Shown: positions 16,183 through 23,840, counted from the stretch's first letter. The stretch: 64,000 bases of DNA from Marinobacter lutaoensis (GCF_001981305.1 NZ_MSCW01000011.1:32572-96571), one strand, 5' to 3'. A program made the numbers and translations. The notes: generated by a model not told the origin, from the sequence alone.

Positions 16183-16386
16183 GTGGACGAGCAAAAACAC
16201 ATCATCCTGATGGCGACACCGGTCATGACGCAGGAGCGGTTTGCGCAGTTGACCGGGCTCACGGAAGGGCAGGTAAGGGGAATGATCGATAAGGGGCACC
16301 TTCCGTCAATGAAGATTGGCAAGCCTCGGCTGGTGAATGTGGCGGCGTTGTCCCAGGAAGCGTTGAACAAGGAGGACTGGCAATGA
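16183..16386 (+). CDS. Excisionase/Cox-like small DNA-binding protein
   Basis: The 67-residue product contains a winged-helix pattern (MTQERFAQLTGLTEGQVRGMIDKGHLPSMKIGKPRLVNV) typical of Cox/AlpA/Xis proteins: an HTH followed by a K-x-G-K-x-R-L-V-N wing. In Pf4 the gene in this place, XisF4, drives excision and turns on replication genes. It starts with GTG at 16183; an ATG at 16210 is the alternative. Its stop overlaps the next start (ATGA), so it leads a coupled operon of five small genes. Confidence 0.72.
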   Translation: MDEQKHIILMATPVMTQERFAQLTGLTEGQVRGMIDKGHLPSMKIGKPRLVNVAALSQEALNKEDWQ

Positions 16387-16661
16387 CCCCGGACATTCGC
16401 AACCAGAAGAAAACCAACATGCGCCTGCGTTTCAAGCAAGCCTGCGAAGCCTGGAGTACTGGCGATTACGAACTGGCGGCCTATCGTGTCAGCCAGGTTT
16501 CTGACATGGCCGCCTCGTATATGCGCACCGATTCTGATCTTTACTGGTACGGCATCCGTCTTGTCATCTCCTGGGGCGAATTCACTCTTCAGGACGACAC
16601 CCGTGACTTTGACGCCTGGGCAGTAGGTCAGGCCTGCGCCGCACTGAGGGCCGCCGTATGA
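16383..16661 (+). CDS. Prophage hypothetical protein (coupled early operon)
   Basis: The 92-residue protein is not recognised. It is largely helical, with MTPDIRNQKKTNMRLRFKQA at the start and a W/Y-rich middle (DLYWYGIRLVISWGEF). It has no signal or membrane segment. It overlaps both neighbours by ATGA, so it is translated together with them. By position it may correspond to one of the small Pf4 early proteins. Confidence 0.65.
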   Translation: MTPDIRNQKKTNMRLRFKQACEAWSTGDYELAAYRVSQVSDMAASYMRTDSDLYWYGIRLVISWGEFTLQDDTRDFDAWAVGQACAALRAAV

Positions 16662-16906
16662 TCCAGGTAACCTACGGCCAGCCAGGGCAGGGCATGACCC
16701 ACAAGCCCATTCAGCCCGTCAGCGAGTTCCGGCAAACCAGGCAGGCCATCAACCTGCTGGACTACATCGACCGGTTCATTACCTATTTCGAGCGCGCCGA
16801 GGGCCACAAACCCCGTTCGGTACTGCTGCGCCCGGAACAACTCGCTGCCCTGGGCGTGCAACCGGGCACCTGTTACCGGGATGTGCCGCTGAAGGTGATG
16901 TCATGA
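16658..16906 (+). CDS. Prophage hypothetical protein (coupled early operon)
   Basis: The 82-residue product is unrecognised. A segment RQAINLLDYIDRFITYFERAEG is helical, and HKPRSVLLRPEQLAALGVQPGTCYRDVPL resembles a short beta-hairpin region. It overlaps the genes before and after by four bases (ATGA), a pattern shared by the whole run 16183-17486. No motif suggests a function. Confidence 0.62.
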   Translation: MIQVTYGQPGQGMTHKPIQPVSEFRQTRQAINLLDYIDRFITYFERAEGHKPRSVLLRPEQLAALGVQPGTCYRDVPLKVMS

Positions 16907-17223
16907 AATGTCATCACTTGGACGCGCGTTTAGATACCAGTTTTGCCTTCCAGGGCCCGCGCCCGTCCTCTGCACTCACCCCAGCCACCCTGGAAGGCCT
17001 TTTATCCAACCTCCTGCAGCGGCTGAGCCACCTGCAGGAAGTGCGCACCGACTACCCGTGCGACTACATGGCCCGCTGCAAAGCCGGCTTCACCGATGCC
17101 CTGATCCAGGAACTGGAAGCCAGCGGCTATCACAGCCCGGCGTTTGATCGCCTCATTCAACTGAGGGACGCCTGGGACTGCGGCCAACTGGACTTGCCTA
17201 ATGTTACGGAGACTCAACCATGA
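16903..17223 (+). CDS. Prophage hypothetical protein (coupled early operon)
   Basis: The 106-residue protein is unrecognised. It contains a leucine-rich helix (TLEGLLSNLLQRLSHLQEV) and four cysteines in or near CDYMARCKAG and DCGQL. No transmembrane segment is evident. It overlaps its upstream neighbour by ATGA and its downstream neighbour by ATGA. Confidence 0.6.
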   Translation: MKCHHLDARLDTSFAFQGPRPSSALTPATLEGLLSNLLQRLSHLQEVRTDYPCDYMARCKAGFTDALIQELEASGYHSPAFDRLIQLRDAWDCGQLDLPNVTETQP

Positions 17224-17486
17224 CTTACATACCTCCCAGAAAAGACCAGGTAGAAGACAAAGAGCGCCGTTTCTATGTGTGCGCTCCGTCCTCCATTTAC
17301 CTGCAATTGCAGCAGGAAGCTATCCAGCGCGGCACCGACCTTTGGACCCTTGGAGGTTCCGTCCTGCGTGCCTGGCTGGAGGCCGGCTGTCCGACCTTTG
17401 GCCATCAGTCCAAACACCCTGAAAAGCCTTCGAGTCCGCCCCCGTCATCGTCACCACTCGCGCACGAGAAGGGGGCCGGACAGTGA
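17220..17486 (+). CDS. Prophage hypothetical protein (last of the coupled early operon)
   Basis: The 88-residue product begins with a compact basic/acidic region (RKDQVEDKERRFYVCAPSSI) and ends in a low-complexity, proline/serine tail (SSPPPSSSPLA). The middle (YLQLQQEAIQRGTDLWTLGGSVLRAWLEAG) looks like a ribbon-helix-helix-type helix pair, so DNA binding is possible. It is followed by the structured non-coding block 17487-17797. Confidence 0.6.
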   Translation: MTYIPPRKDQVEDKERRFYVCAPSSIYLQLQQEAIQRGTDLWTLGGSVLRAWLEAGCPTFGHQSKHPEKPSSPPPSSSPLAHEKGAGQ

Positions 17487-17797
17487 GCGCAGCAAGGCTG
17501 GCGCGCAGCGCCAGGGCCGTAGGCCCCCTGGCCTTGCGGCGGTCACTGGCTGGGCCACAGTGCGCGAAAGGAGTGGTGAGGATGTCGGGGGCGGACGTCC
17601 GCCCTTTGATTCGGAGCCATGAGCAAAGGAAGCAAGCGGAGCGCGCAGGGAACGGAGTGACCGTAGGCGACAGGGACCGTTACCCGTAAGGGCCGCGACC
17701 TTAGTCGCGGCTCGCGAAGCGAGTAGGGCCCGGCCCGGAGGGGTCGCACAGTTTCAAAGAAACAGCAACACCAACCAAAACCTAGAGGACAAACATC
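17487..17797 (+). other. Structured intergenic block with tandem hairpins, candidate phage origin or packaging region
   Basis: About 270 of these 311 bases are packed with perfect stem-loops: CTGGCGC-GCA-GCGCCAG (17498-17514), GGCC-GTA-GGCC (17515-17525), an outer CAAGGC/GCCTTG pair (17493 and 17531) enclosing both, a 16-bp palindrome (17589-17604), CCC-GTAA-GGG (17683-17692), CCGCGAC-CTTA-GTCGCGG (17693-17710) and CTCGC-GAA-GCGAG (17711-17723). The last three abut directly. Three hairpins have C-GNA-G triloops, which are unusually stable in single-stranded DNA. In filamentous phages such intergenic regions serve replication start or packaging. No gene is supported here; the RBS of the next gene is at 17786. 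Confidence 0.6.
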
Positions 17798-18094
17798 ATG
17801 GAAAACTACCTGAACCTGATGATTATTGGTGCCACCCGTTACGACATTGACGGGAACAAAGGGGGCTCATTGTGGGCCTATGCCCCGGCTGAAGCTGATG
17901 ATGATAACCGCGTGGGTAACGAAGTGATGAAAATTGCCTGTGACTACAAGCACATCGACCAGCTGCGCAACCACGCGGACCGTCTGCCTGCCATGTTCAC
18001 CGTGAAAGCTCAGATGAAAGCCGGAGCGGGCGGAAAGATCACTTTCAAGGCCCTGGAGCTGAAGCCCCAGGAACCCATTAAGAAATCTGCTTAA
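17798..18094 (+). CDS. Single-stranded DNA-binding protein (pV-like)
   Basis: The 98-residue protein has a beta-rich, OB-like pattern (MENYLNLMIIGATRYDIDGNKGGSLWAY..., VKAQMKAGAGGKITFKALELKP). Size, position and composition fit the filamentous phage helix-destabilising proteins that coat the plus strand before packaging. It starts at an ATG with AGAGGA eight bases upstream and is the first gene of the structural operon. In Pf4 the gene in this place is the gV homologue. The call rests on context more than on a signature motif. Confidence 0.7.
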   Translation: MENYLNLMIIGATRYDIDGNKGGSLWAYAPAEADDDNRVGNEVMKIACDYKHIDQLRNHADRLPAMFTVKAQMKAGAGGKITFKALELKPQEPIKKSA

Positions 18095-18114
18095 CGGGAA
18101 CAGGAGATTGACCC

Positions 18115-18324
18115 GTGAGCAAAGTAATCCTGTGTGACGGCGACTGGACACTCACAGCCTCTGGCTGGGACTGCACCGGCGCCATCACTCAGGTGGTGTA
18201 CACGGTACCTGTCGAGTACACCGCGGCGATGATCACGGAGGCCATTTTCCATGGTTTCACTGTGACATTGCCTTTAATGGTGGTCGCATGGGGCGGCCGC
18301 CAAATTCTGAAAATGCTGAGGTAA
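18115..18324 (+). CDS. Small membrane protein, putative minor coat protein
   Basis: The 69-residue product starts with GTG preceded by AGGAG. It has a polar, tryptophan/cysteine-containing N-terminal part (CDGDWTLTASGWDC) and one membrane segment (about residues 40-60, ITEAIFHGFTVTLPLMVVAW) followed by a basic end (GGRQILKMLR). It lies between the ssDNA-binding protein and the major coat gene, where filamentous phages encode minor tip proteins. Assignment to a specific tip role is an inference. Confidence 0.6.
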   Translation: MSKVILCDGDWTLTASGWDCTGAITQVVYTVPVEYTAAMITEAIFHGFTVTLPLMVVAWGGRQILKMLR

Positions 18325-18328
18325 TGCC

Positions 18329-18529
18329 ATGAAAAAGCAACTGATTGCGCTTTGTGCGTTTGCGTTCACTGTCGTTTGTGGTCCTGCTGCTGCTGCGGAT
18401 TGGTCTACTGTTACTGGCGCCCTGGATTTTTCCGGTGAAATTACCGGTGTGATGGCCGTCGTCGGTGTCCTGGCTGGCTTTTATGTTGTTCGGAAAGGCG
18501 CTCGGCTTCTGCTGAGTATGATCAAGTAA
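18329..18529 (+). CDS. Major coat protein precursor (pVIII-like)
   Basis: The 66-residue precursor has a classic signal peptide (MKKQLIALCAFAFTVVCG...) with cleavage expected after the AAA run, giving a mature chain of about 43-44 residues. The mature chain shows the pVIII plan: a weakly acidic amphipathic start (ADWSTVTGALDFSGEITG), a hydrophobic membrane helix (VMAVVGVLAGFYVV) and a basic C-terminus (RKGARLLLSMIK) that would line the packaged DNA. GAGGT precedes the ATG. It is the building block of the virion tube. Confidence 0.88.
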   Translation: MKKQLIALCAFAFTVVCGPAAAADWSTVTGALDFSGEITGVMAVVGVLAGFYVVRKGARLLLSMIK

Positions 18530-18540
18530 GGGGGTGGCCG

Positions 18541-18621
18541 GTGGCAGAGCTCTGGGATTGGACATTCTTCATGATGGGGGTCGCGCTGTGCGTTTACCTT
18601 TTCAAAGATGTGGATTCTTAA
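18541..18621 (+). CDS. Hidden 26-codon membrane protein, candidate pVII/pIX-like tip protein
   Basis: A GTG start at 18541 has an SD (AAGGGGG, 18528-18534) six bases upstream. It opens a 26-residue frame, start MAELWDWTFFMMGVAL and end FKDVDS, stopping at TAA 18619-18621. It has one hydrophobic span flanked by acidic and charged ends, the size and shape of M13 pVII (33) and pIX (32). It overlaps the start of the adsorption protein in another frame. The SD and the hydropathy support it; no homologue is recognised. Confidence 0.5.
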   Translation: MAELWDWTFFMMGVALCVYLFKDVDS

Positions 18622-19889
18622 TCCTGGGGCTCTGCCTTTTTGTTTATTCCCTTCCTGCATCGGCGTATTGGACCTATACGCATGTTGGATGTCTTTACGA
18701 GCGTTGGGACTGGGAAGGCTGTAAGGCACTTTCTGAGGAGTGGGTTCAGGCTCAGGAAGAGGAGGGTTATGCTGCTTATGCTGTGATGTCGAGGCATTCT
18801 TCTGAATGCTCCGCTTATGTGTATTGTGGTCGTTGGAGTGGCTATCGCTGGGATGGGGATGGCGATGCTTTGAAGGATTGTACTTCCGGGTTGATTAGTT
18901 GTAATGCCTTGGTTGTCACTCCGTGTAATCCTCCCAAGTTTGTTGATCCCGATACTGGGGAGTGTCGTTCTCCACAAGAGCCGGAAGAATGCTATGAGAA
19001 CGGCCAGATTTATGATGCGGAATATGGCCGTTGTGTTCTTGATTGTCCAAATGGGCAATTGAATGGAGTTTGCCTTGAGGATATCGGCGACAATGCCGAG
19101 GAATGCAATTCGGATTCCGCTGACTATAAAGGTTATATCGGTAATGGCGCAACGAGGTACAACCTTTGTACTTCAAATATGGAATGTGAGGGTGGTTCGT
19201 TTGGCTTATTGAACGGTACCCCGGCTTGTATCCCCGATGAATACGGCCCGCCAACGTGTCCCTCTGATGGTGTTGTGGTCATTGATGAATATGGCTTTGT
19301 TTGCGAATCCGTCAGTGACGCCCCTGAGGAAACTGAAATCTCGGAAGAACCTAATACCGATACTGACGGTGATGGTGAGCCCGATGAATACCGCCGGGAG
19401 AATGACCCAACTAGTGTTGACAAGGGCTTGGATAAAGTTCGTGATGGCATTTCTGACACCAACGATTTGCTCGACGGTTCTAATCAGCGTTTAGATAAGG
19501 TTGTTAATGCTCTTGACGCTGTGAATGATAACTTGGCCGACGGGCTGGGTACTGCTAATCAAACTCTCGGCGATATCAATGACAAATTGGATGGTCCGGA
19601 GGGTGGCTATAACACCGATGGCTTGGGTAATGCGCCTACTTTCGAGGAAAGCGCTGAACGGTTGAAAACGATTATTTCCACTAATCCTACCATCCAGGCG
19701 GTGACCACAATTCCGAGTATCGCCAGTAACAATACGTGTCCGGTTTGGACTATACCGGCCACAGATTATTGGTCTGCGATGACGATGGACAGTCACTGCC
19801 AGATACTTAATGACCACCGTGGCTTGCTGTCCAATATATTCACCGCTGTTTGGACCCTGGCTGCCGTCTTTGTCTTTTTGAGGGCTTAA
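18588..19889 (+). CDS. Adsorption protein (pIII/CoaA-like, TspB-type)
   Basis: From the GTG at 18588 the product is about 433 residues with a signal peptide (QRCGFLILGLCLFVYSLPASA). The exported part is rich in cysteines (many C-x-n-C pairs through about residue 220), followed by an acidic calcium-binding-like repeat (DTDGDGEPDEYRREND), a helical linker with SDTNDLLDGSNQRLDKVVNAL, a final disulfide-prone segment and a C-terminal membrane anchor (LLSNIFTAVWTLAAVFVFLRA). This is the plan of a filamentous phage host-recognition protein. A GTG at 18534 would add 18 residues before the signal peptide; I prefer 18588, which has GGGGG seven bases upstream. It is AT-rich compared with the chromosome. 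Confidence 0.78.
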   Translation: MRLPFQRCGFLILGLCLFVYSLPASAYWTYTHVGCLYERWDWEGCKALSEEWVQAQEEEGYAAYAVMSRHSSECSAYVYCGRWSGYRWDGDGDALKDCTSGLISCNALVVTPCNPPKFVDPDTGECRSPQEPEECYENGQIYDAEYGRCVLDCPNGQLNGVCLEDIGDNAEECNSDSADYKGYIGNGATRYNLCTSNMECEGGSFGLLNGTPACIPDEYGPPTCPSDGVVVIDEYGFVCESVSDAPEETEISEEPNTDTDGDGEPDEYRRENDPTSVDKGLDKVRDGISDTNDLLDGSNQRLDKVVNALDAVNDNLADGLGTANQTLGDINDKLDGPEGGYNTDGLGNAPTFEESAERLKTIISTNPTIQAVTTIPSIASNNTCPVWTIPATDYWSAMTMDSHCQILNDHRGLLSNIFTAVWTLAAVFVFLRA

Positions 19890-19890
19890 C

Positions 19891-20154
19891 ATGATCCAGA
19901 AACTGATTGATGCGCTGATTGATATTGTCCTGTGGGTACCTCGCCAGCTCTTTGGCCTTCTTGTCGATGCTGTTGAGCTGATGCTCATTTGGATACCGGA
20001 AATTCACATTGTAGATGTCCAAGGCATTTTTAATGGGCTGGGTGGTCAGCTGCTGTATTTTCTCACTGTCATGGAGTTTGATTACGGCATGACGGCTATG
20101 ATGACCGCCCTGATCGCTCGCTTTATTCTCCGTCGAATTCCGTTTATCGGGTAA
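19891..20154 (+). CDS. DUF2523-like minor virion/assembly protein (pVI-like)
   Basis: The 87-residue protein starts one base after the adsorption protein stop. It has hydrophobic segments at the N-terminal side (ALIDIVLWVPRQLFGLLVDAVELMLIWI) and near the C-terminus (MTAMMTALIARFILRRIPFIG). Small inner-membrane proteins of this sort lie between pIII and pI in filamentous phages and correspond to pVI, which links the tip complex to the coat. By context it matches the Pf4 gene between coaA and zot. Confidence 0.72.
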   Translation: MIQKLIDALIDIVLWVPRQLFGLLVDAVELMLIWIPEIHIVDVQGIFNGLGGQLLYFLTVMEFDYGMTAMMTALIARFILRRIPFIG

Positions 20155-20159
20155 TTGCG

Positions 20160-21314
20160 GTGTCCATTGTCGCGTATTCGGGTCTTCCGGGATCAGGAAA
20201 AAGCTATGGCGTTGTCGAGAACGTAGTCATTCCCGCCCTGGAAGCCGGCCGGCACATTATCACCAACATTCCCCTGAAGCTTGGACGACTGAGCGACGAT
20301 TATCCCCAGGGGAAGGTCACGATGTTCGATAACAAAGAGGCTGAAGACGACCCGACATTTTTCGACTTGGAACGCCACCCGGCTGGTGTTATCTGGATCA
20401 TCGATGAAGCATGGCGTTTCTGGAAAAGCGGCATGAAAGCCGTGAATATCCCTCAGAATCAGAAGGAATTTTTCACCGAACATCGTCATTGTGTCGGTGA
20501 GGATGGCCGTACTAATGAGATCGTCCTGGTGACCCAGGACCTGGCTCAGCTCTGCGCCTTCGTCCGGGGCCTGGTAGAAGAAACGTACCGGGCCGTTAAA
20601 CTCACTGCGATTGGTCAGAAAAACAAATATCGGGTTGATGTCTTCATGGGGGCTGCCACCGGTCAGAAGCCGGGAAAACCGATGCGTCAACTCTACGGCA
20701 CCTATAAACCTGAGATTTATCAGTATTACAGAAGTCACACCCGCAACCGGACTGACTTTGCTGCCGGGATGGAAGAAAAGGTTGATGATCGAGCCAACGT
20801 TCTGAAGCATCCCCTGATCAAGTTCGGTATTCCTGTGTCGATTCTGATCATGGTCGTCGGAGCATGGAGAGTCATCGCTTACTTCAGCCCGGAAGAACAC
20901 GTTCACGAAACAACGCCAGCCAGCGAACAAACAACATCACGCAACAACCAGCAATTCGTCACCGTGACCCAAAGCGTCGTAACTGCACGAGAAACTCGAG
21001 CCGTTAGAGCCACTCTTGAGGGTAGGGCCTCGTATCAGCAGAAGTTTGAGATTGAGCCCGGTTGGCTTCCGCTTTCTGACCGCTGGCGCATTGTCGGTGA
21101 AGTTAACGGCGTGTATTGGATTTGGGGTGAAACTGGTACCCGGAAAATTCATTCTCGTAATTGTGCTCGTTTCCTGAAAACGGGAGAACCGTTCTGTGTC
21201 ATTGAAGGGAAGCTGGTGACTTACTACAGCTTTAGGGAACCGGAGCGCGACGTTGATAGCTCTAGTAGGCGCAGTTATTTGGAATTGGACTCTGACGAAG
21301 GCGACGGCGCGTGA
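20160..21314 (+). CDS. Zonular occludens toxin family assembly ATPase (Zot/pI)
   Basis: The 384-residue protein has a Walker A motif at residues 8-15 (GLPGSGKS), a Walker B-like VIWIIDEAW near residue 83, and one membrane segment near residues 224-244 (FGIPVSILIMVVGAWRVIAYF). This is the pI/Zot family, which powers extrusion of the filamentous virion through the inner membrane. It starts with GTG at 20160. After the membrane segment there is a periplasmic domain with two cysteines. The last seven codons form the left arm of the long hairpin 21294-21353. Confidence 0.9.
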   Translation: MSIVAYSGLPGSGKSYGVVENVVIPALEAGRHIITNIPLKLGRLSDDYPQGKVTMFDNKEAEDDPTFFDLERHPAGVIWIIDEAWRFWKSGMKAVNIPQNQKEFFTEHRHCVGEDGRTNEIVLVTQDLAQLCAFVRGLVEETYRAVKLTAIGQKNKYRVDVFMGAATGQKPGKPMRQLYGTYKPEIYQYYRSHTRNRTDFAAGMEEKVDDRANVLKHPLIKFGIPVSILIMVVGAWRVIAYFSPEEHVHETTPASEQTTSRNNQQFVTVTQSVVTARETRAVRATLEGRASYQQKFEIEPGWLPLSDRWRIVGEVNGVYWIWGETGTRKIHSRNCARFLKTGEPFCVIEGKLVTYYSFREPERDVDSSSRRSYLELDSDEGDGA

Positions 21315-21353
21315 ATGCGAGCGGAGCGACCATCACGCGCCGTCGCCTTCGTC
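21294..21353 (+). other. 21-bp perfect stem hairpin overlapping the zot end, candidate packaging signal or origin element
   Basis: Arms 21294-21314 and 21333-21353 are exact inverted repeats of 21 bases around an 18-base loop. The left arm includes the zot stop codon. Two shorter hairpins follow: GAGACGT/ACGTCTC (21356-21378) and CGACG-AA-CGTCG (21387-21398) with a trailing ATTTT. The trio fills the gap before rep. In M13 a long hairpin is the packaging signal and neighbouring hairpins form the origin. As RNA it could also terminate the structural transcript. Confidence 0.65.
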
Positions 21354-21432
21354 GGGAGACGTCCCTGTAACACGTCTCATAGAAAACGACGAACGTCGAT
21401 TTTCCACCACAGACAACCACAGAAGGCCACAT

Positions 21433-22698
21433 ATGAAAATCAAAGATTTTGAGCGCATGGACATCCGAACTGGGGAAATTGGGAAAGGGGATCTTTTCAT
21501 TGGCCCTGACGGTCATCAGGTCAATCTGCAAGGTGTCAATGTGCTCTGGACCGGCGTTGATACCGTGCGCCAGCTCTTTGAGGGTCGGCTGAAACCTCAG
21601 CCACTGGCTCAGATTGCTCATGCGTACGAAAGCGGCTACGACGCCAACATCGAAATTCGCGGCATCCTTTTCCGGGTACAGTCCGGACGGCGAGGGGGGT
21701 ACCGTTACATTCTTCAGAACCGGGAATACGGCCTGACGTTGTTGGTTCAAAGTTTCTACGCCGATGCGGAAACCCAGGGTGCTCATCTGAAAATTGAGAC
21801 TTCTCCCCGCTGGCTTTATGAGCGTTCCAGTGAGCAGATTCACGATGAATTGGCGGAATGGGGCCTGTACTTCCTTAACGGTTGCAAACCGACCGGCATT
21901 GCTTTGCATCTGGCTGTGGACTTTCAGGGGTGGGAGCCGCCTCAGGATTTTGCGCAGCATTTCGTTACGCGGGCCAAAACGGTCACCGTGCACAACGGCT
22001 TGTCTGACCTGATCTTTAAGGGCCTGGACGGCGCAACCATCAACGGGCGAGGGGAAACCTACACCTTCGGCAAAGCCAACAGCCTGCAAATCTGCCTGTA
22101 CGACAAGTCCAAGGAAGTCGACGTTTCCGACAAGCGCGCTTTCATGGAAAGCATCTGGGAATGCGCCAGCAATGAAGATTGCTTCCCTGACACTTGCTAC
22201 GACCCGGACAAGCCTGTCTGGCGTCTGGAAGTGCGTTTTCATCACCGGATCGTGAATGAAATTTCCCAGGGTACGAAGGGCATGAAACCCATCTACACCT
22301 ACATGGACGCGGTACCGCATATGACCGGGCTCTGGCGCTACGCCCTCACCGGTAACCGCTACGAGGTCAAGCGTGAATGGGTCCACCCGATTTGGACCAA
22401 GTTGCGGGATGACATTGGCTTTGGGTACTCGGCCCCGGATCTGCTTTACAAACGTGCAAAAAAGGAACCTGGTTGTGGCAACGAGAAAAACATTTCTCTC
22501 GCCTTTGGCAATCTCTTGTCCATCTATGCACGCAACCGCTTTAACACCCGCCAGGCGTGGGATTGCCTCAAGAAATCCGGCCTATGGGAAGACCTGTGCA
22601 CCTACTACCGACGCCGGGAAATCTACGAGAACGAGCTTTACAAGATCGTAGAAGACGGGCTGATTAAACGACGACTGTTGACCAAGGTGGCTGCATGA
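21433..22698 (+). CDS. Phage replication initiation protein (Rep_trans-type, pII analogue)
   Basis: The 421-residue protein resembles the replication initiation factor family of Gram-negative filamentous phages: conserved blocks include SPRWLYERSSEQIHDELAEW, a TYTFGKANSLQICLYDKSKE stretch and WRLEVRFHHRIVNE, with a central YDKSKE tyrosine/lysine segment. Such proteins nick the plus origin and start rolling-circle replication. The frame is open further upstream, but the ATG at 21433, after the hairpin cluster, is the sensible start. The stop overlaps the integrase start (ATGA), so they are translationally coupled. The catalytic tyrosine cannot be picked with certainty. Confidence 0.82.
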   Translation: MKIKDFERMDIRTGEIGKGDLFIGPDGHQVNLQGVNVLWTGVDTVRQLFEGRLKPQPLAQIAHAYESGYDANIEIRGILFRVQSGRRGGYRYILQNREYGLTLLVQSFYADAETQGAHLKIETSPRWLYERSSEQIHDELAEWGLYFLNGCKPTGIALHLAVDFQGWEPPQDFAQHFVTRAKTVTVHNGLSDLIFKGLDGATINGRGETYTFGKANSLQICLYDKSKEVDVSDKRAFMESIWECASNEDCFPDTCYDPDKPVWRLEVRFHHRIVNEISQGTKGMKPIYTYMDAVPHMTGLWRYALTGNRYEVKREWVHPIWTKLRDDIGFGYSAPDLLYKRAKKEPGCGNEKNISLAFGNLLSIYARNRFNTRQAWDCLKKSGLWEDLCTYYRRREIYENELYKIVEDGLIKRRLLTKVAA

Positions 22699-23666
22699 TC
22701 CGGAAACTACCGTCGGGACGATGGCAGGTAGACATCCAGCCAGGCGGAAGAGGGCAGAAGCGTGTCCGGAAATCCTTTGATTCGAAGCCTGAGGCTCTGA
22801 GATATGAACGTTGGGTGCTCAACAAGCATGAGGCCGGCGAAGACTGGAACCCAAAGCATGACAAGCGAACGCTCCAGGATCTGGTAAAGCTTTGGTATGT
22901 GCATCACGGCCACGCGCTAAAAGATGGCGAATCCAGAAAGAGGAAACTCAATTCGCTGGTCGAACGGCTTGGCAATCCTAGAGTGTCGCATTTCACCTCG
23001 GGAGATTTTGCTGCCTATCGCCTGGCGAGATTGCAAGAAGGGTTATCCGCCAATACCCTCAACCATGAGCAGGCGTATCTCTCAGCGGTATTCAACGAAC
23101 TCAACCGCCAGGGTCACTGGAAAGGCGAAAACCCATTGAGCAAGCTAAGAAAGCTCAAGACCGATGAGACAGAACTGGCGTTTTTGGACCGGGGACAAAT
23201 CACCCGGCTTCTGGAAGAATGCAAAGCATCCAGCAATCCGTCCCTGTATCACGTTACCAGGTTGGCCCTTGCGACCGGAGCCAGGTGGTCAGAAGCGGAA
23301 AAGGTAAAGCCGGCTGCCTTCACCCCGTACCGTGTAACCTACACGGCTACCAAAAGCGGGAAGAGTCGTTCCGTACCAATGGATAAAAAGCTGTACGAAG
23401 AAATCACAGAAAATTTGCCATTTCAATCGTGCTACAGCGCTTTCCGGGAGGCCATCGATAGGGCCGGGATCAAACTGCCGAAAGGGCAGTTAACCCACGT
23501 CTGCCGGCACACCTTCGCCAGTCATTTCATCATGAACGGCGGACACATACTGACGCTGCAAAAAGTCCTGGGGCATTCAGACCTGAAACTGACAATGCGC
23601 TATGCACACTTGGCGCCCGATTTCCTGAATGAGGTGATTGACAGGGGGCCGTTGACGTTTGGTTGA
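22695..23666 (+). CDS. Tyrosine-type phage integrase (IntF4-like)
   Basis: The 323-residue protein is a tyrosine recombinase. Catalytic residues visible are R197 (TGARWSEA), K220 (ATKSGKSR), H268 and R271 (HVCRHTFASHF), H294 (LGHSDLKLTMRY) and the nucleophile Y303 (RYAHLAPDF). An N-terminal arm-binding region (GRWQVDIQPGGRGQKRVRK) and a core-binding SAM-like domain (about residues 60-150) precede it. It lies just inside attR, as usual, and is coupled to rep. It would catalyse recombination between the phage and the tRNA-Ile2 gene. Confidence 0.93.
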   Translation: MIRKLPSGRWQVDIQPGGRGQKRVRKSFDSKPEALRYERWVLNKHEAGEDWNPKHDKRTLQDLVKLWYVHHGHALKDGESRKRKLNSLVERLGNPRVSHFTSGDFAAYRLARLQEGLSANTLNHEQAYLSAVFNELNRQGHWKGENPLSKLRKLKTDETELAFLDRGQITRLLEECKASSNPSLYHVTRLALATGARWSEAEKVKPAAFTPYRVTYTATKSGKSRSVPMDKKLYEEITENLPFQSCYSAFREAIDRAGIKLPKGQLTHVCRHTFASHFIMNGGHILTLQKVLGHSDLKLTMRYAHLAPDFLNEVIDRGPLTFG

Positions 23667-23703
23667 CACTTGCTGTCGATGTCGTTGTTAGGGGGGCTGT
23701 AAG

Positions 23704-23791
<88 letters not shown>

Positions 23792-23840
23792 GTCGTGACG
23801 TGGTGAGGGCATGGCACGTTTCCGGGACCGGAAACGCGAA

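Noticed and set aside
17483..17689. 68-codon frame starting GTG in an overlap with the previous phage stop
   Set aside because: The overlap style fits the operon, but the translation is Arg/Ala-rich and the DNA is dominated by palindromes; I consider the coding reading weaker than the structural one.
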